Origin: an uncultured Eubacteriales bacterium
Lineage (GTDB): Bacteria; Bacillota; Clostridia; Oscillospirales; Oscillospiraceae
Reading direction: 5' to 3'
Assembly (NCBI GenBank): GCA_900551355.1
Contig: URVR01000022.1
Span: 1 to 15,703 of the forward strand
Length of the DNA: 15,703 nucleotides
Shown piece by piece: positions 5,595 through 13,342 of this stretch; the stretch's first letter is position 1; the number at the start of each line of letters is the position of its first letter. The notes below the pieces were generated by a model. It did not search any database. It was not told the DNA's origin and saw nothing but the letters and a program-made list of their open reading frames with translations. Both the position numbers and the translations under genes were made by a program.

Positions 5595-6947
5595 ATGAAA
5601 AAAGTCGAGATGACCAGCGGCTCTCTGTGGAAAAATATCCTGCTGTTCAGCCTGCCGCTGATGCTGACGCAGGTGCTGGAGGTGCTGTTCAACCTCAGCG
5701 ATGTGGCCATCGCCGGCAAATACGCCTACAACACCTATGTCGCCCTGGGCGCCGTCGGCTCCACCACCACGCTGGTATCCCTGTTCACCGGCCTGCTTAT
5801 CGGCATAGGTGCCGGCGTCAACGTGTCCGTGGCCCGCTGGCTGGGCATCGGCGACGACGAGAACGTGGAGCGCACCACCCACTCCTCCCTGCTGATCTGT
5901 CTGGGCGCGGGCATACTGGTGTGCGTGATCTGTCTGTTCTTTGCCGAGCCGATGCTGCGGCTGTTGAACACAAAGGAGGAGTTCCTCCCCGGCGCCGTGC
6001 TGTACCTGCGCATCTACGCGCTGGGTCTGCCGGGCATGGGCATCTACAACTGCGGCAACGGCATCCTCAGCGCCACCGGCGATACCAAGCGCCCGCTGAT
6101 CTATCTGTCTGTGGCCGGTGTGCTGAACGTCATCCTGAATCTGGTGTTCGTCATCGGCTGCCGTATGTCCGCCGAGGGCGTGGCCATCGCCAGCGCCATC
6201 GCGCAGTGGGTGTCGGCCATTCTCATCTTTGTCCACCTGCTGCGGCGGACGGATGCCTGCCGTCTGGACGTGCGGAAGCTGCGCATCCACAAAATGGCGG
6301 CCAAACGCATCCTGATGATCGGCATCCCCTCCGGCCTGCAGAACGCCATCTTCGCCGTGGCCAACCTGTTCGTGCAGGCGGGCCTGAACTCCTTTGACGA
6401 GATCACCGTCTCCGGCGCGGCGGCTGCCGCCAACGCCGATACGCTGGTGTTCAACATGATGGCGGCGTTCTACACCGCCTGCGCCAGCTTTGTCAGCCGC
6501 AACTGGGGCGCAGGCCGCAAGGAGCGCATCCTCAAGAGCTACTTTATCAGCATGCTGTACGCCTTCCTCACCGGCGCTATATTCGGCGGACTGATGCTGC
6601 TGTTCGGACGGCAGTTCCTGGGGCTGTTCGCCGACAAGCCGGAGGTCATCGACGCCGGTATGGACCGGCTGCGGATCATGGCCTTCTCCTACGGCATCGG
6701 CGCGCTGATGGACGCCAGCATCGCCGCCTCCCGGGGCATCGGCAAGAGCATCGCCCCCACCGTCATGGTCATCATGGGCTCCTGCGTGTTCCGCGTGGTG
6801 TGGATCTACACGGTGTTCGCCTACTTCCACACCGTGCCGTCGCTGTACCTGCTGTACATTTTCTCGTGGGTCATCACCGGCATCGCGGAGTACCTCTACT
6901 TCCGTGCCAGCTACAAAAAGAGCATCGTGGCCGCACAGATGTGGTAA
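5595..6947 (+). CDS. MATE family efflux transporter (second copy)
   Basis: A 450-residue inner-membrane exporter of the MATE family. The first-lobe signature is LPLMLTQVLEVLFNLSDVAIAGK (20-42), with the inter-lobe motif SRNWGAGR at 301-308. About 12 hydrophobic segments are visible, and the C-terminus is short and basic. The ATG follows GGGAGG (5583-5588) at 6 nt; an upstream in-frame ATG at 5571 has no such site. It is monocistronic with its own promoter and terminator. It is a separate lineage from the MATE at 3244 and not a recent tandem duplicate: the signatures share the family pattern but few residues. Substrate unknown. Confidence 0.93.
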   Translation: MKKVEMTSGSLWKNILLFSLPLMLTQVLEVLFNLSDVAIAGKYAYNTYVALGAVGSTTTLVSLFTGLLIGIGAGVNVSVARWLGIGDDENVERTTHSSLLICLGAGILVCVICLFFAEPMLRLLNTKEEFLPGAVLYLRIYALGLPGMGIYNCGNGILSATGDTKRPLIYLSVAGVLNVILNLVFVIGCRMSAEGVAIASAIAQWVSAILIFVHLLRRTDACRLDVRKLRIHKMAAKRILMIGIPSGLQNAIFAVANLFVQAGLNSFDEITVSGAAAAANADTLVFNMMAAFYTACASFVSRNWGAGRKERILKSYFISMLYAFLTGAIFGGLMLLFGRQFLGLFADKPEVIDAGMDRLRIMAFSYGIGALMDASIAASRGIGKSIAPTVMVIMGSCVFRVVWIYTVFAYFHTVPSLYLLYIFSWVITGIAEYLYFRASYKKSIVAAQMW

Positions 6948-6955
6948 AAAAAGCC

Positions 6956-6989
6956 AAAAAAATGACCGGCTCACGCCGGTCATTTTTTT
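6956..6989. terminator. Bidirectional terminator between the second MATE gene and hsp20
   Basis: A 15-bp perfect stem, A7 TGACCGGC (6956-6970) and GCCGGTCA T7 (6975-6989), with loop TCAC. It lies between the converging gene ends and suits both strands. Confidence 0.96.
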
Positions 6990-6999
6990 GCTCTCTGCG

Positions 7000-7443
7000 T
7001 CAGCCGATGGTGACGCTGGTGTTCTTGGGCAGCTGCTTCTTGGCCTCCTTGGGGATGGACAGCTGCAGGATGCCGTTTTCAAACTTTGCAGTCACATCCT
7101 CCGGCTCCACGCCCTCGCCCACATAAAACGTGCGGCTGCAGGCGCCGGCATAGCGCTCCTGACGGATGTACTTGCCCTTCTTGTCGGACTGGTCCTTATC
7201 CAGGCCCTTGGCGGCCTGAATGGTCAGGTAGCCGTTCTTCAACTCCACATTCACCTCGTCCTTGGTGAAGCCCGGCAGGTCAACATCCAGCTCATAGGTG
7301 CTCTCCGTCTCGCGGACATCGGTCTTCATCAGGTTCTTGGCGTGCTTGCCGTACAGAGGATCGCGGCCCTGGGGCACCATCATGCCAAAAGGATCGGAAA
7401 AGAAATCATCAAACAGGTTCTCACCAAAAATGCTGGGCAACAT
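7000..7443 (-). CDS. hsp20: Hsp20/alpha-crystallin small heat shock protein
   Basis: A 147-residue cytoplasmic ATP-independent holdase that binds unfolding proteins. The variable N-terminal arm is rich in Phe (MLPSIFGENLFDDFF). The alpha-crystallin domain runs from about 39 to 131: LDVDLPGFTKDEVNVELKNG at 52-71 and the conserved NGILQLSIPK at 123-132. A C-terminal V-x-I (144-146) is a likely oligomer-binding tail. GGAGG (7452-7456) lies 8 nt before the ATG. Its promoter is overlapped by a CIRCE element, so HrcA repression with heat induction is expected. It diverges from ftsH, another protein quality-control gene. Confidence 0.95.
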   Translation of the reverse strand: MLPSIFGENLFDDFFSDPFGMMVPQGRDPLYGKHAKNLMKTDVRETESTYELDVDLPGFTKDEVNVELKNGYLTIQAAKGLDKDQSDKKGKYIRQERYAGACSRTFYVGEGVEPEDVTAKFENGILQLSIPKEAKKQLPKNTSVTIG

Positions 7444-7466
7444 ATGTCATACCTCCATTCGTACTG

Positions 7467-7488
7467 CGGCGCGCCGAGGTGCGCCGTC
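7467..7488 (-). promoter_or_regulatory. Hairpin in the hsp20 leader whose loop complements the ribosome binding site
   Basis: In the hsp20 mRNA, CGGCGC pairs with GCGCCG around the loop ACCUCGGC. The loop bases ACCUC (complement of 7476-7480) match GAGGU of the ribosome binding site (complement of 7451-7455) over 5 bp. The structure is visible; a thermosensing role is speculative. Confidence 0.35.
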
Positions 7489-7517
7489 TCTACATTACCC
7501 TCATTGTATCAACATTT

Positions 7518-7565
7518 CCGAACCTCTCCGAGGGGCCTCTTTCGCTCCCCTCTCTCAAGGTTCGG
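7518..7565 (-). promoter_or_regulatory. Long stem-loop at the predicted 5' end of the hsp20 mRNA
   Basis: CCGAACCT (7518-7525) pairs with AGGTTCGG (7558-7565), and inside it GAGGGG (7530-7535) pairs with CCCCTC (7547-7552). The predicted transcription start of hsp20 is at about 7563, so the stem begins essentially at +1. It could stabilise the mRNA or take part in heat-dependent folding. Confidence 0.5.
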
Positions 7566-7569
7566 CTTT

Positions 7570-7597
7570 ATTATAACGCCGATTTTAGCACTGTCAA
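7570..7597 (-). promoter_or_regulatory. Sigma-A promoter of hsp20
   Basis: On the minus strand consensus TTGACA (7592-7597), a 16-bp spacer and TATAAT (7570-7575). The -35 sits inside the CIRCE element. Confidence 0.9.
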
Positions 7598-7611
7598 TAG
7601 TCGAGTGCTAA
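7585..7611. promoter_or_regulatory. CIRCE operator (HrcA binding site)
   Basis: TTAGCACTG, 9-nt spacer, GAGTGCTAA. The consensus is TTAGCACTC-N9-GAGTGCTAA, so 17 of 18 arm positions match and the spacer length is exact. It covers the -35 hexamer of hsp20, ideal for HrcA repression. It lies about 100 bp upstream of the ftsH -35 and is less likely to control that gene. Confidence 0.93.
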
Positions 7612-7644
7612 TGTTCACAAAAGAAGCACAGTCTGTTCACAAAA
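7612..7644. repeat. Two 11-bp direct repeats in the hsp20-ftsH intergenic region
   Basis: TGTTCACAAAA occurs at 7612-7622 and again at 7634-7644, exactly 22 bp apart start to start, about two helical turns on the same DNA face. It lies between the CIRCE element and the ftsH promoter. The sequence does not match CtsR heptads. The regulator is unknown. Confidence 0.6.
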
Positions 7645-7710
7645 TATGCAATAAGTTCCCATTAGGTCCGTCGTTCAGGGTAAGTTCATACATTTCCGCC
7701 ATATTGGCAT

Positions 7711-7739
7711 TTGACTTTGCGCGGCGGCGCGGCTATAAT
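7711..7739 (+). promoter_or_regulatory. Sigma-A promoter of ftsH
   Basis: TTGACT (7711-7716), a 17-bp spacer and TATAAT (7734-7739), with the ATG 35 nt downstream. Confidence 0.85.
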
Positions 7740-7773
7740 AATTTGCAAAATATGTCAACAAGGAGATGACGGG

Positions 7774-9591
7774 ATGAAAGAGGTCAAGACCCCAAAGAAG
7801 CCTTTGTTCTACTATTATCTGGTGGCGCTGCTGGTGCTGCTGCTGTTCAACTTCCTTGCCATGCCGCTGATCGCGCAGCATCAGGTGGAGGAGGTGGACT
7901 ACGGCACGTTCATGACCATGACCGAGGAGCAGGAGATCGGTCAGGTGGAGATCGAGTCCAACCAGATCCTGTTCACCAACAAGGACGGCAGCAAGGTCTA
8001 TAAGACCGGCGTGCTGGACGATCCCGATCTGGTGGAGCGGCTCCACGCGTCCGGCGCGGAGTTTGCCAGCGAGATCGTGGAGCAGATGTCCCCGTTCCTG
8101 AACATTCTGCTGACGTGGGTGCTGCCGGTGGTGCTGTTCATCGGCATCGGCCAGTACATGGCCAAGAAGCTGACGGACAAGGCCGGAGGCGGCGCCGGCT
8201 CCATGATGTTCGGCATGGGCAAGTCCAACGCCAAGATCTACGTCCAGTCCACGGAGGGCATCCGCTTTGCCGATGTGGCCGGCGAGGACGAGGCCAAGGA
8301 GAATCTGCAGGAGGTGGTCAACTACCTCCACGACCCCAGCAAGTATCAGGAGATCGGCGCGTCCATGCCCAAGGGTATCCTGCTTGTCGGCCCTCCGGGC
8401 ACCGGCAAGACCATGCTGGCCAAGGCCGTGGCCGGCGAGTCCAACGTGCCCTTCTTCTCCATCTCCGGCTCGGAGTTCGTGGAGATGTTCGTGGGCATGG
8501 GCGCATCCAAGGTGCGCGACCTGTTCAATCAGGCCAAGGAGAAGGCCCCCTGCATCGTGTTCATCGACGAGATCGACGCCATCGGCCAGAAGCGCAGCGG
8601 CGGTCAGTACGGCGGCAACGACGAACGGGAGCAGACCCTGAACCAGCTCCTGACGGAGATGGACGGCTTTGAGGGCAACAACGGCGTCATTATTCTGGCG
8701 GCCACCAACCGCCCCGAGTCCCTTGACCCGGCACTGACCCGCCCCGGCCGCTTCGACCGCCGGGTGCCGGTGGAGCTGCCCGACCTGCTGGGCCGCGAGG
8801 CCATTCTGAAGGTGCACGCCAAGAAGATCAAGGTGGCCGAGGATGTGGACTTCAGCAAGATCGCCCGCATGGCCTCCGGCGCCAGCGGCGCGGAGCTGGC
8901 CAATATCGTCAACGAGGCGGCGCTGCGGGCCGTCCGTGACGGACGCCGCTTCGCCACCCAGGCGGATCTGGAGGAGAGCATCGAGGTGGTCATTGCCGGC
9001 TACCAGAAGAAGAACGCCATCATGACCGACCACGAGAAGAAGATCGTGTCCTATCACGAGATCGGCCACGCTCTGGTGGCGGCCCTGCAGACCCACTCCG
9101 CCCCCGTGCAGAAGATCACCATCGTCCCCCGCACCTCCGGTGCGCTGGGCTACACCATGCAGGTGGAGGAGGGCAACCACTATCTCTTGACCAAGGAGGA
9201 GATCGAGAACAAGATCGCCACCTTTACCGGCGGCCGCGCCGCCGAGGAGGTGGTGTTCGGCTCCGTCACCACCGGCGCCTCCAACGATATCGAGCAGGCC
9301 ACCAAGCTGGCCCGGGCCATGATCACCCGCTATGGCATGAGCGACGAGTTCGGCATGGTGGCGCTGGAGACCGTCACCAACCAGTATCTGGGCGGCGACG
9401 CCTCTCTGGCCTGCTCCGCCGAGACACAGACGAAGATCGACCAGCAGGTGGTGGCACTGGTGCAGAAGCAGCACGACAAAGCGGTCAGTCTCCTGACGGA
9501 CAACCGGGAGAAGCTGGATCAGCTGGCTGCGTACCTCTACGAAAAGGAGACCATCACCGGCGAGGAGTTCATGCACATCCTCAACGGCTGA
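7774..9591 (+). CDS. ftsH: ATP-dependent zinc metalloprotease FtsH
   Basis: A 605-residue membrane-anchored AAA+ protease that degrades misassembled membrane proteins and regulatory proteins as a hexamer. Domains in order: TM1 about 11-34, a short extracytoplasmic domain, TM2 about 108-130, and the AAA module with Walker A GPPGTGKT (206-213), pore loop MFVG (238-241), Walker B IVFIDEIDAI (261-270) and second region of homology TNRPESLDPALTRPGRFDR (311-329). The M41 protease follows with HEIGH (428-432; zinc His428 and His432, catalytic Glu429) and a third ligand Asp505 in SNDIEQAT. The usual HEAGH reads HEIGH here; the catalytic residues are intact. AAGGAG (7760-7765) fixes the start. It is the first gene of an operon with the methyltransferase 17 nt downstream. 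Confidence 0.98.
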   Translation: MKEVKTPKKPLFYYYLVALLVLLLFNFLAMPLIAQHQVEEVDYGTFMTMTEEQEIGQVEIESNQILFTNKDGSKVYKTGVLDDPDLVERLHASGAEFASEIVEQMSPFLNILLTWVLPVVLFIGIGQYMAKKLTDKAGGGAGSMMFGMGKSNAKIYVQSTEGIRFADVAGEDEAKENLQEVVNYLHDPSKYQEIGASMPKGILLVGPPGTGKTMLAKAVAGESNVPFFSISGSEFVEMFVGMGASKVRDLFNQAKEKAPCIVFIDEIDAIGQKRSGGQYGGNDEREQTLNQLLTEMDGFEGNNGVIILAATNRPESLDPALTRPGRFDRRVPVELPDLLGREAILKVHAKKIKVAEDVDFSKIARMASGASGAELANIVNEAALRAVRDGRRFATQADLEESIEVVIAGYQKKNAIMTDHEKKIVSYHEIGHALVAALQTHSAPVQKITIVPRTSGALGYTMQVEEGNHYLLTKEEIENKIATFTGGRAAEEVVFGSVTTGASNDIEQATKLARAMITRYGMSDEFGMVALETVTNQYLGGDASLACSAETQTKIDQQVVALVQKQHDKAVSLLTDNREKLDQLAAYLYEKETITGEEFMHILNG

Positions 9592-9608
9592 CGGAGAAAG
9601 GAGGGCCT

Positions 9609-10439
9609 ATGGCCCGCACCATCGAGATCACCGATTTTGCCGCGCCGGAGCTGGACGTCTACGCCCGGGCCACGGAGAACCAGCTGGTGAACCGTGCCGA
9701 CCCGTCCAACGCGCTGTTCATCGCCGAAAGCCCGCTGGTCATCGGACGGGCGCTGGACGCGGGCTGTGTGCCGGTGTCCTTCCTGATGGAGCCGCAGCAC
9801 ATCGCCGGCAAGGGCGCGGACATCCTGCGCCGCTGTGACCCGGATATCCCCGTGTACACCGCACCGCTGGACGTGCTGACGCAGCTCACCGGCTTCCACC
9901 TGACACGGGGGATGCTGTGCGCCATGCGGCGGCCTCCCCTGCCCTCCGTGGCGGAGGTGTGCGCCGGGGCGCGGCGCATCGCCGTGCTGGAAAATGTGAT
10001 GAACCCCACCAATGTGGGGGCCATCTTCCGGTGCGCGGCGGCGCTGGGCATGGACGCGGTGCTGCTGACCCGGCAGGGCAGCGACCCGCTGTACCGGCGG
10101 GCGTCCCGGGTCAGCATGGGCAACGTGTTTCTGGTGCCGTGGACATACCTGCCGGAGGAGGGCGACTGGACGGAGACGCTGCACGCGCTGGGTTTTACCA
10201 CGGCGGCCATGGCCCTGCGGCAGGATTCCCTGCGGCTGGACGACCCCCGGCTCCTGAAAGCGGAAAAGCTGGCCGTGGTGCTGGGCACCGAGGGCGACGG
10301 GCTGGCGGACGGCACCATCGCCCAGTGCGACTACACGGTGATGATCCCCATGACCCACGGAGTGGACAGCCTGAATGTGGCAGCGGCCAGCGCCGTGGCC
10401 TTCTACCAGCTGGGGCTGCAGTGCCGCGAAGAAATGTAA
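9609..10439 (+). CDS. SpoU/TrmH-family (SPOUT) RNA 2'-O-methyltransferase
   Basis: A 276-residue SAM-dependent enzyme that methylates ribose 2'-OH groups in rRNA or tRNA. An N-terminal substrate-binding region (about 15-110; NALFIAESPLVIGRAL resembles the L30e-like domain of TrmH proteins) precedes the knotted SPOUT domain. The three motifs are present: NPTNVGAIFRCAAALG (132-147), VLGTEGDG (224-231) and IPMTHGVDSLNVAAASA (246-262). The AAAGGAGG ribosome binding site lies in the 17-nt gap after ftsH, so co-transcription is expected. The target nucleotide cannot be assigned. It ends at a terminator shared with the converging cupin gene. Confidence 0.92.
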   Translation: MARTIEITDFAAPELDVYARATENQLVNRADPSNALFIAESPLVIGRALDAGCVPVSFLMEPQHIAGKGADILRRCDPDIPVYTAPLDVLTQLTGFHLTRGMLCAMRRPPLPSVAEVCAGARRIAVLENVMNPTNVGAIFRCAAALGMDAVLLTRQGSDPLYRRASRVSMGNVFLVPWTYLPEEGDWTETLHALGFTTAAMALRQDSLRLDDPRLLKAEKLAVVLGTEGDGLADGTIAQCDYTVMIPMTHGVDSLNVAAASAVAFYQLGLQCREEM

Positions 10440-10477
10440 AAAAGAGTCCCGCAGCCGGCGGCTGTGGGACTCTTTTT
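10439..10477. terminator. Bidirectional terminator between the methyltransferase and cupin genes
   Basis: An 18-nt arm (10439-10456) pairs with 10460-10477 around loop GGC, with one G-U pair, an A-tract on one side and TTTTT on the other. The methyltransferase TAA runs into the A-tract. Confidence 0.95.
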
Positions 10478-10484
10478 GTCTGTA

Positions 10485-10817
10485 TCAGAATATGACCACC
10501 AGCAGCATCTTGAACTGCTCCTGTCCGTACACCGCGTGGGGGTGGCCCGCCGGCATGACGATGGACTCGCCCTCGTGCAGCAGATACTGTACGCCGTCGA
10601 TGGTGATGCGGCCCGTGCCGTCCAGACAGGTAACGAAGGCGTCGCCGCCGGAGGCGTGGGTGCTGATCTCCTCGTCCTTGTCGAAGGCGAACAGGGTGAC
10701 GCTGACGGCGTCGTTCTGGGCCAGCGTCTTGCTGACCACCTGTCCGGGCTGATAGGCCACCTGCTCCTTCAGGGTAAGGACAACGGCCTTGTCGATGTTC
10801 TTCATGGGCTCTTTCAT
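10485..10817 (-). CDS. Small single-domain cupin protein
   Basis: A 110-residue single beta-barrel cupin. Motif 1 is EEISTHASGGDAFVTCLDG (49-67), with His54 and probably Asp59 as metal ligands. Motif 2 is GESIVMPAGHPHAVYG (83-98), with His92 and His94. Family members of this size bind small ligands or metals, but I cannot assign a reaction. The ATG at 10815-10817 follows AGGAG at 7 nt; a second ATG is at codon 5. No promoter is visible in the short gap behind the metK terminator, so the likely transcript is metK readthrough, which would put the gene partly under the SAM riboswitch. Confidence 0.85.
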   Translation of the reverse strand: MKEPMKNIDKAVVLTLKEQVAYQPGQVVSKTLAQNDAVSVTLFAFDKDEEISTHASGGDAFVTCLDGTGRITIDGVQYLLHEGESIVMPAGHPHAVYGQEQFKMLLVVIF

Positions 10818-10847
10818 GGGGATGCTCCTCTCCTTTGCTGACGTGTG

Positions 10848-10879
10848 AAAACAACTCTCCCTTTCGGGAGAGTTGTTTT
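10848..10879. terminator. Terminator between metK and the cupin gene
   Basis: A perfect 14-bp stem, AAAACAACTCTCCC (10848-10861) with GGGAGAGTTGTTTT (10866-10879), and loop TTTC. The T-tract is only four long in the metK direction, so some readthrough into the cupin gene is plausible. Confidence 0.88.
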
Positions 10880-10889
10880 ATGTCGGGAT

Positions 10890-12074
<1,185 letters not shown>

Positions 12075-12108
12075 GATGATTTTTCTCCTTTCTGTTGGGA
12101 AACGCAAT

Positions 12109-12139
12109 AAAAAAGCGCCCTGCCGAACCGACAGAGTGC
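12109..12139 (-). terminator. Riboswitch-controlled terminator in the metK leader
   Basis: In the metK RNA a 25-nt hairpin (complement of 12115-12139, stem GC-CUCUGUC with CGGCAGGGCGC and one mismatch) is followed by UUUUUU (12109-12114). GAAG and GAG segments between aptamer and terminator (complement of about 12140-12162) can pair with CUUC and CUC in or next to its 5' arm, a plausible antiterminator. Confidence 0.88.
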
Positions 12140-12156
12140 TGAAGCTTTGCTGCCTT

Positions 12157-12252
12157 CCCTCATCTTTCGATTCGTTCGCCGGATTTGGCACCTTGTAAAA
12201 ACAGGTTGCCGTGGCTTCATTGGGCCGGTCCCTCCGCCACTCTTGATAAGGT
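12157..12252 (-). ncRNA. SAM-I riboswitch aptamer (S-box)
   Basis: The minus strand carries the S-box core: CUUAUCAAGAG at the 5' side, then GGAGGGACCGGCCC, AAUGAAGCC, CGGCAACC, and AGGUGCCAAAUCC. P1 closes between ACCUUAUC (complement of 12245-12252) and GAUGAGGG (complement of 12157-12164). SAM binding stabilises P1 and favours the downstream terminator, shutting off metK when SAM is plentiful. This matches the known family and its usual target gene. Confidence 0.97.
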
Positions 12253-12269
12253 ATTCACTTGTAGTGTCT

Positions 12270-12297
12270 ATCTTAGCACATATTTTGCGGCTGTCAA
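12270..12297 (-). promoter_or_regulatory. Promoter of the metK transcript
   Basis: On the minus strand consensus TTGACA (12292-12297), a 16-bp spacer and TAAGAT (12270-12275). It is placed just upstream of the riboswitch. Confidence 0.82.
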
Positions 12298-12364
12298 TAG
12301 GCTTTCCCCAAAAATTGCAAATAATTCACTTTGCAGAAACATTTCCATTGTTTAAAAAAATGAC

Positions 12365-12393
12365 ATGACTTTTTGCGTTTGCTGCGTTACAAT
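12365..12393 (+). promoter_or_regulatory. Probable promoter of the rhomboid-like gene
   Basis: TACAAT (12388-12393) with ATGACT (12365-12370) 17 bp upstream. The -10 is good and the -35 weak. Confidence 0.5.
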
Positions 12394-12426
12394 AGCACCA
12401 CTTGAATATACAGGAGGACGTTCCCC

Positions 12427-13293
12427 TTGAAAAAGCTCTATGACGGGGTGCAGCGCTTCTGCGCCGCCCACCCCCGGTTCGGTATCCCCAATCTGATGCG
12501 CGTCATCGTCATCGGCACCGCAGCGGTGTATATCCTGTCCATGCTGACGGCGGCCGCCGACCCCACCGCGCTGGACTTTCTGGCCTTCAACCTCAACGGC
12601 CTGCTCCACGGCGAGATCTGGCGCATCGTGACGTTCATCTTCTACCCCAGCGCCAGCTCCCCGTTCTGGATGCTGATCAGCCTGTACTTCTACTACTGGA
12701 TCGGCTCCACGCTGGAGCGGCAGTGGGGCACCGCCAAGTTCAACCTCTACTATTTCAGCGGCGTGCTGCTGACGGTGCTGGGCACGGTGCTGGCCAGCGT
12801 CATCACCGGCAACAGCTATATCACCGTGGCGGGCACCACCTATGTGAACCTGTCCATGTTCTTTGCCTTCGCCATGCTGTTCCCGGACACCACGGTGCTG
12901 TTCATGTTCTTCATCCCGGTAAAGATGAAATGGCTGGCCTATCTGGACGGCGCACTGTTCGCCTTTGACATCATCCGCTCCATCGGTGCCCATAACTGGG
13001 CGGGCGTGGTGCTGCCGGTGGTGGCGTTGCTGAACTTCGCCGTGTTCATCTGGCCGGAGGTACACTATCTGGCCGCCCGCACCACGAGGCAGTACAGCCC
13101 CAAGACCGTACAGTACAAGCAGGCGGTAAAGCAGCAGGAGAAGGAAAAGGGCTACCACCACAAGTGCGCCGTGTGCGGCCGCACCGACACGGACTACCCC
13201 GACCTGCAGTTCCGCTACTGCAGCAAGTGCGCGGGCTACCACTGCTTCTGCCAGGATCACATCTTCAACCACGTCCACTTCACCGAGGAATAA
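12427..13293 (+). CDS. Rhomboid-fold membrane protein with C-terminal zinc-ribbon-like tail, probable pseudoprotease
   Basis: A 288-residue protein with about six membrane helices between 24 and 212, related to the rhomboid superfamily: LLHGEIWRIVTFIFYP (59-74) matches the L1-loop/TM2 entry motif. The catalytic GxSG is not recognisable; the matching segment reads VAGTTYVNLSMFFAFAMLFPD (134-154). His189 in GAHNWAG could match the TM6 histidine. A protease role is therefore doubtful and a binding or scaffolding role likelier. The cytoplasmic C-terminus holds CAVC (247-250), CSKC (265-268) and HCFCQDH (272-278), probably a zinc ribbon. The start codon is TTG (12427-12429), chosen because AGGAGG (12412-12417) sits 9 nt before it. 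It is divergent from metK. Confidence 0.82.
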   Translation: MKKLYDGVQRFCAAHPRFGIPNLMRVIVIGTAAVYILSMLTAAADPTALDFLAFNLNGLLHGEIWRIVTFIFYPSASSPFWMLISLYFYYWIGSTLERQWGTAKFNLYYFSGVLLTVLGTVLASVITGNSYITVAGTTYVNLSMFFAFAMLFPDTTVLFMFFIPVKMKWLAYLDGALFAFDIIRSIGAHNWAGVVLPVVALLNFAVFIWPEVHYLAARTTRQYSPKTVQYKQAVKQQEKEKGYHHKCAVCGRTDTDYPDLQFRYCSKCAGYHCFCQDHIFNHVHFTEE

Positions 13294-13302
13294 GCGATGC
13301 GC

Positions 13303-13341
13303 AAAGCTCCCTCCAGCCGTTTGGCCGGAGGGAGCTTTTTT
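13303..13341. terminator. Terminator between the rhomboid-like and ABC permease genes
   Basis: A 12-bp stem (13303-13314 with 13327-13338) extends through an inner GCC/GGC, followed by TTTTTT on the plus strand. It is strong for the rhomboid-like gene and weaker for the converging permease gene. Confidence 0.93.
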
Positions 13342-13342
13342 C

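Noticed and set aside
5354..6397. A plus-strand frame beginning in the HAD/MATE intergenic region
   Set aside because: It has no ribosome binding site and soon overlaps the second MATE gene out of frame; the residues become Arg/His-rich shadow sequence.
7709..7722. TTTGACTTTGC at the ftsH promoter as a CtsR operator
   Set aside because: CtsR needs two properly spaced heptads (TTTGACC type). Only one is recognisable, and it is the -35 element.
12271..12300. TTAGCACA followed by CTGTCAATAG, resembling the CIRCE region
   Set aside because: Only one half-site is present and no GAGTGCTAA arm follows; the shared bases are the metK -35 and chance.
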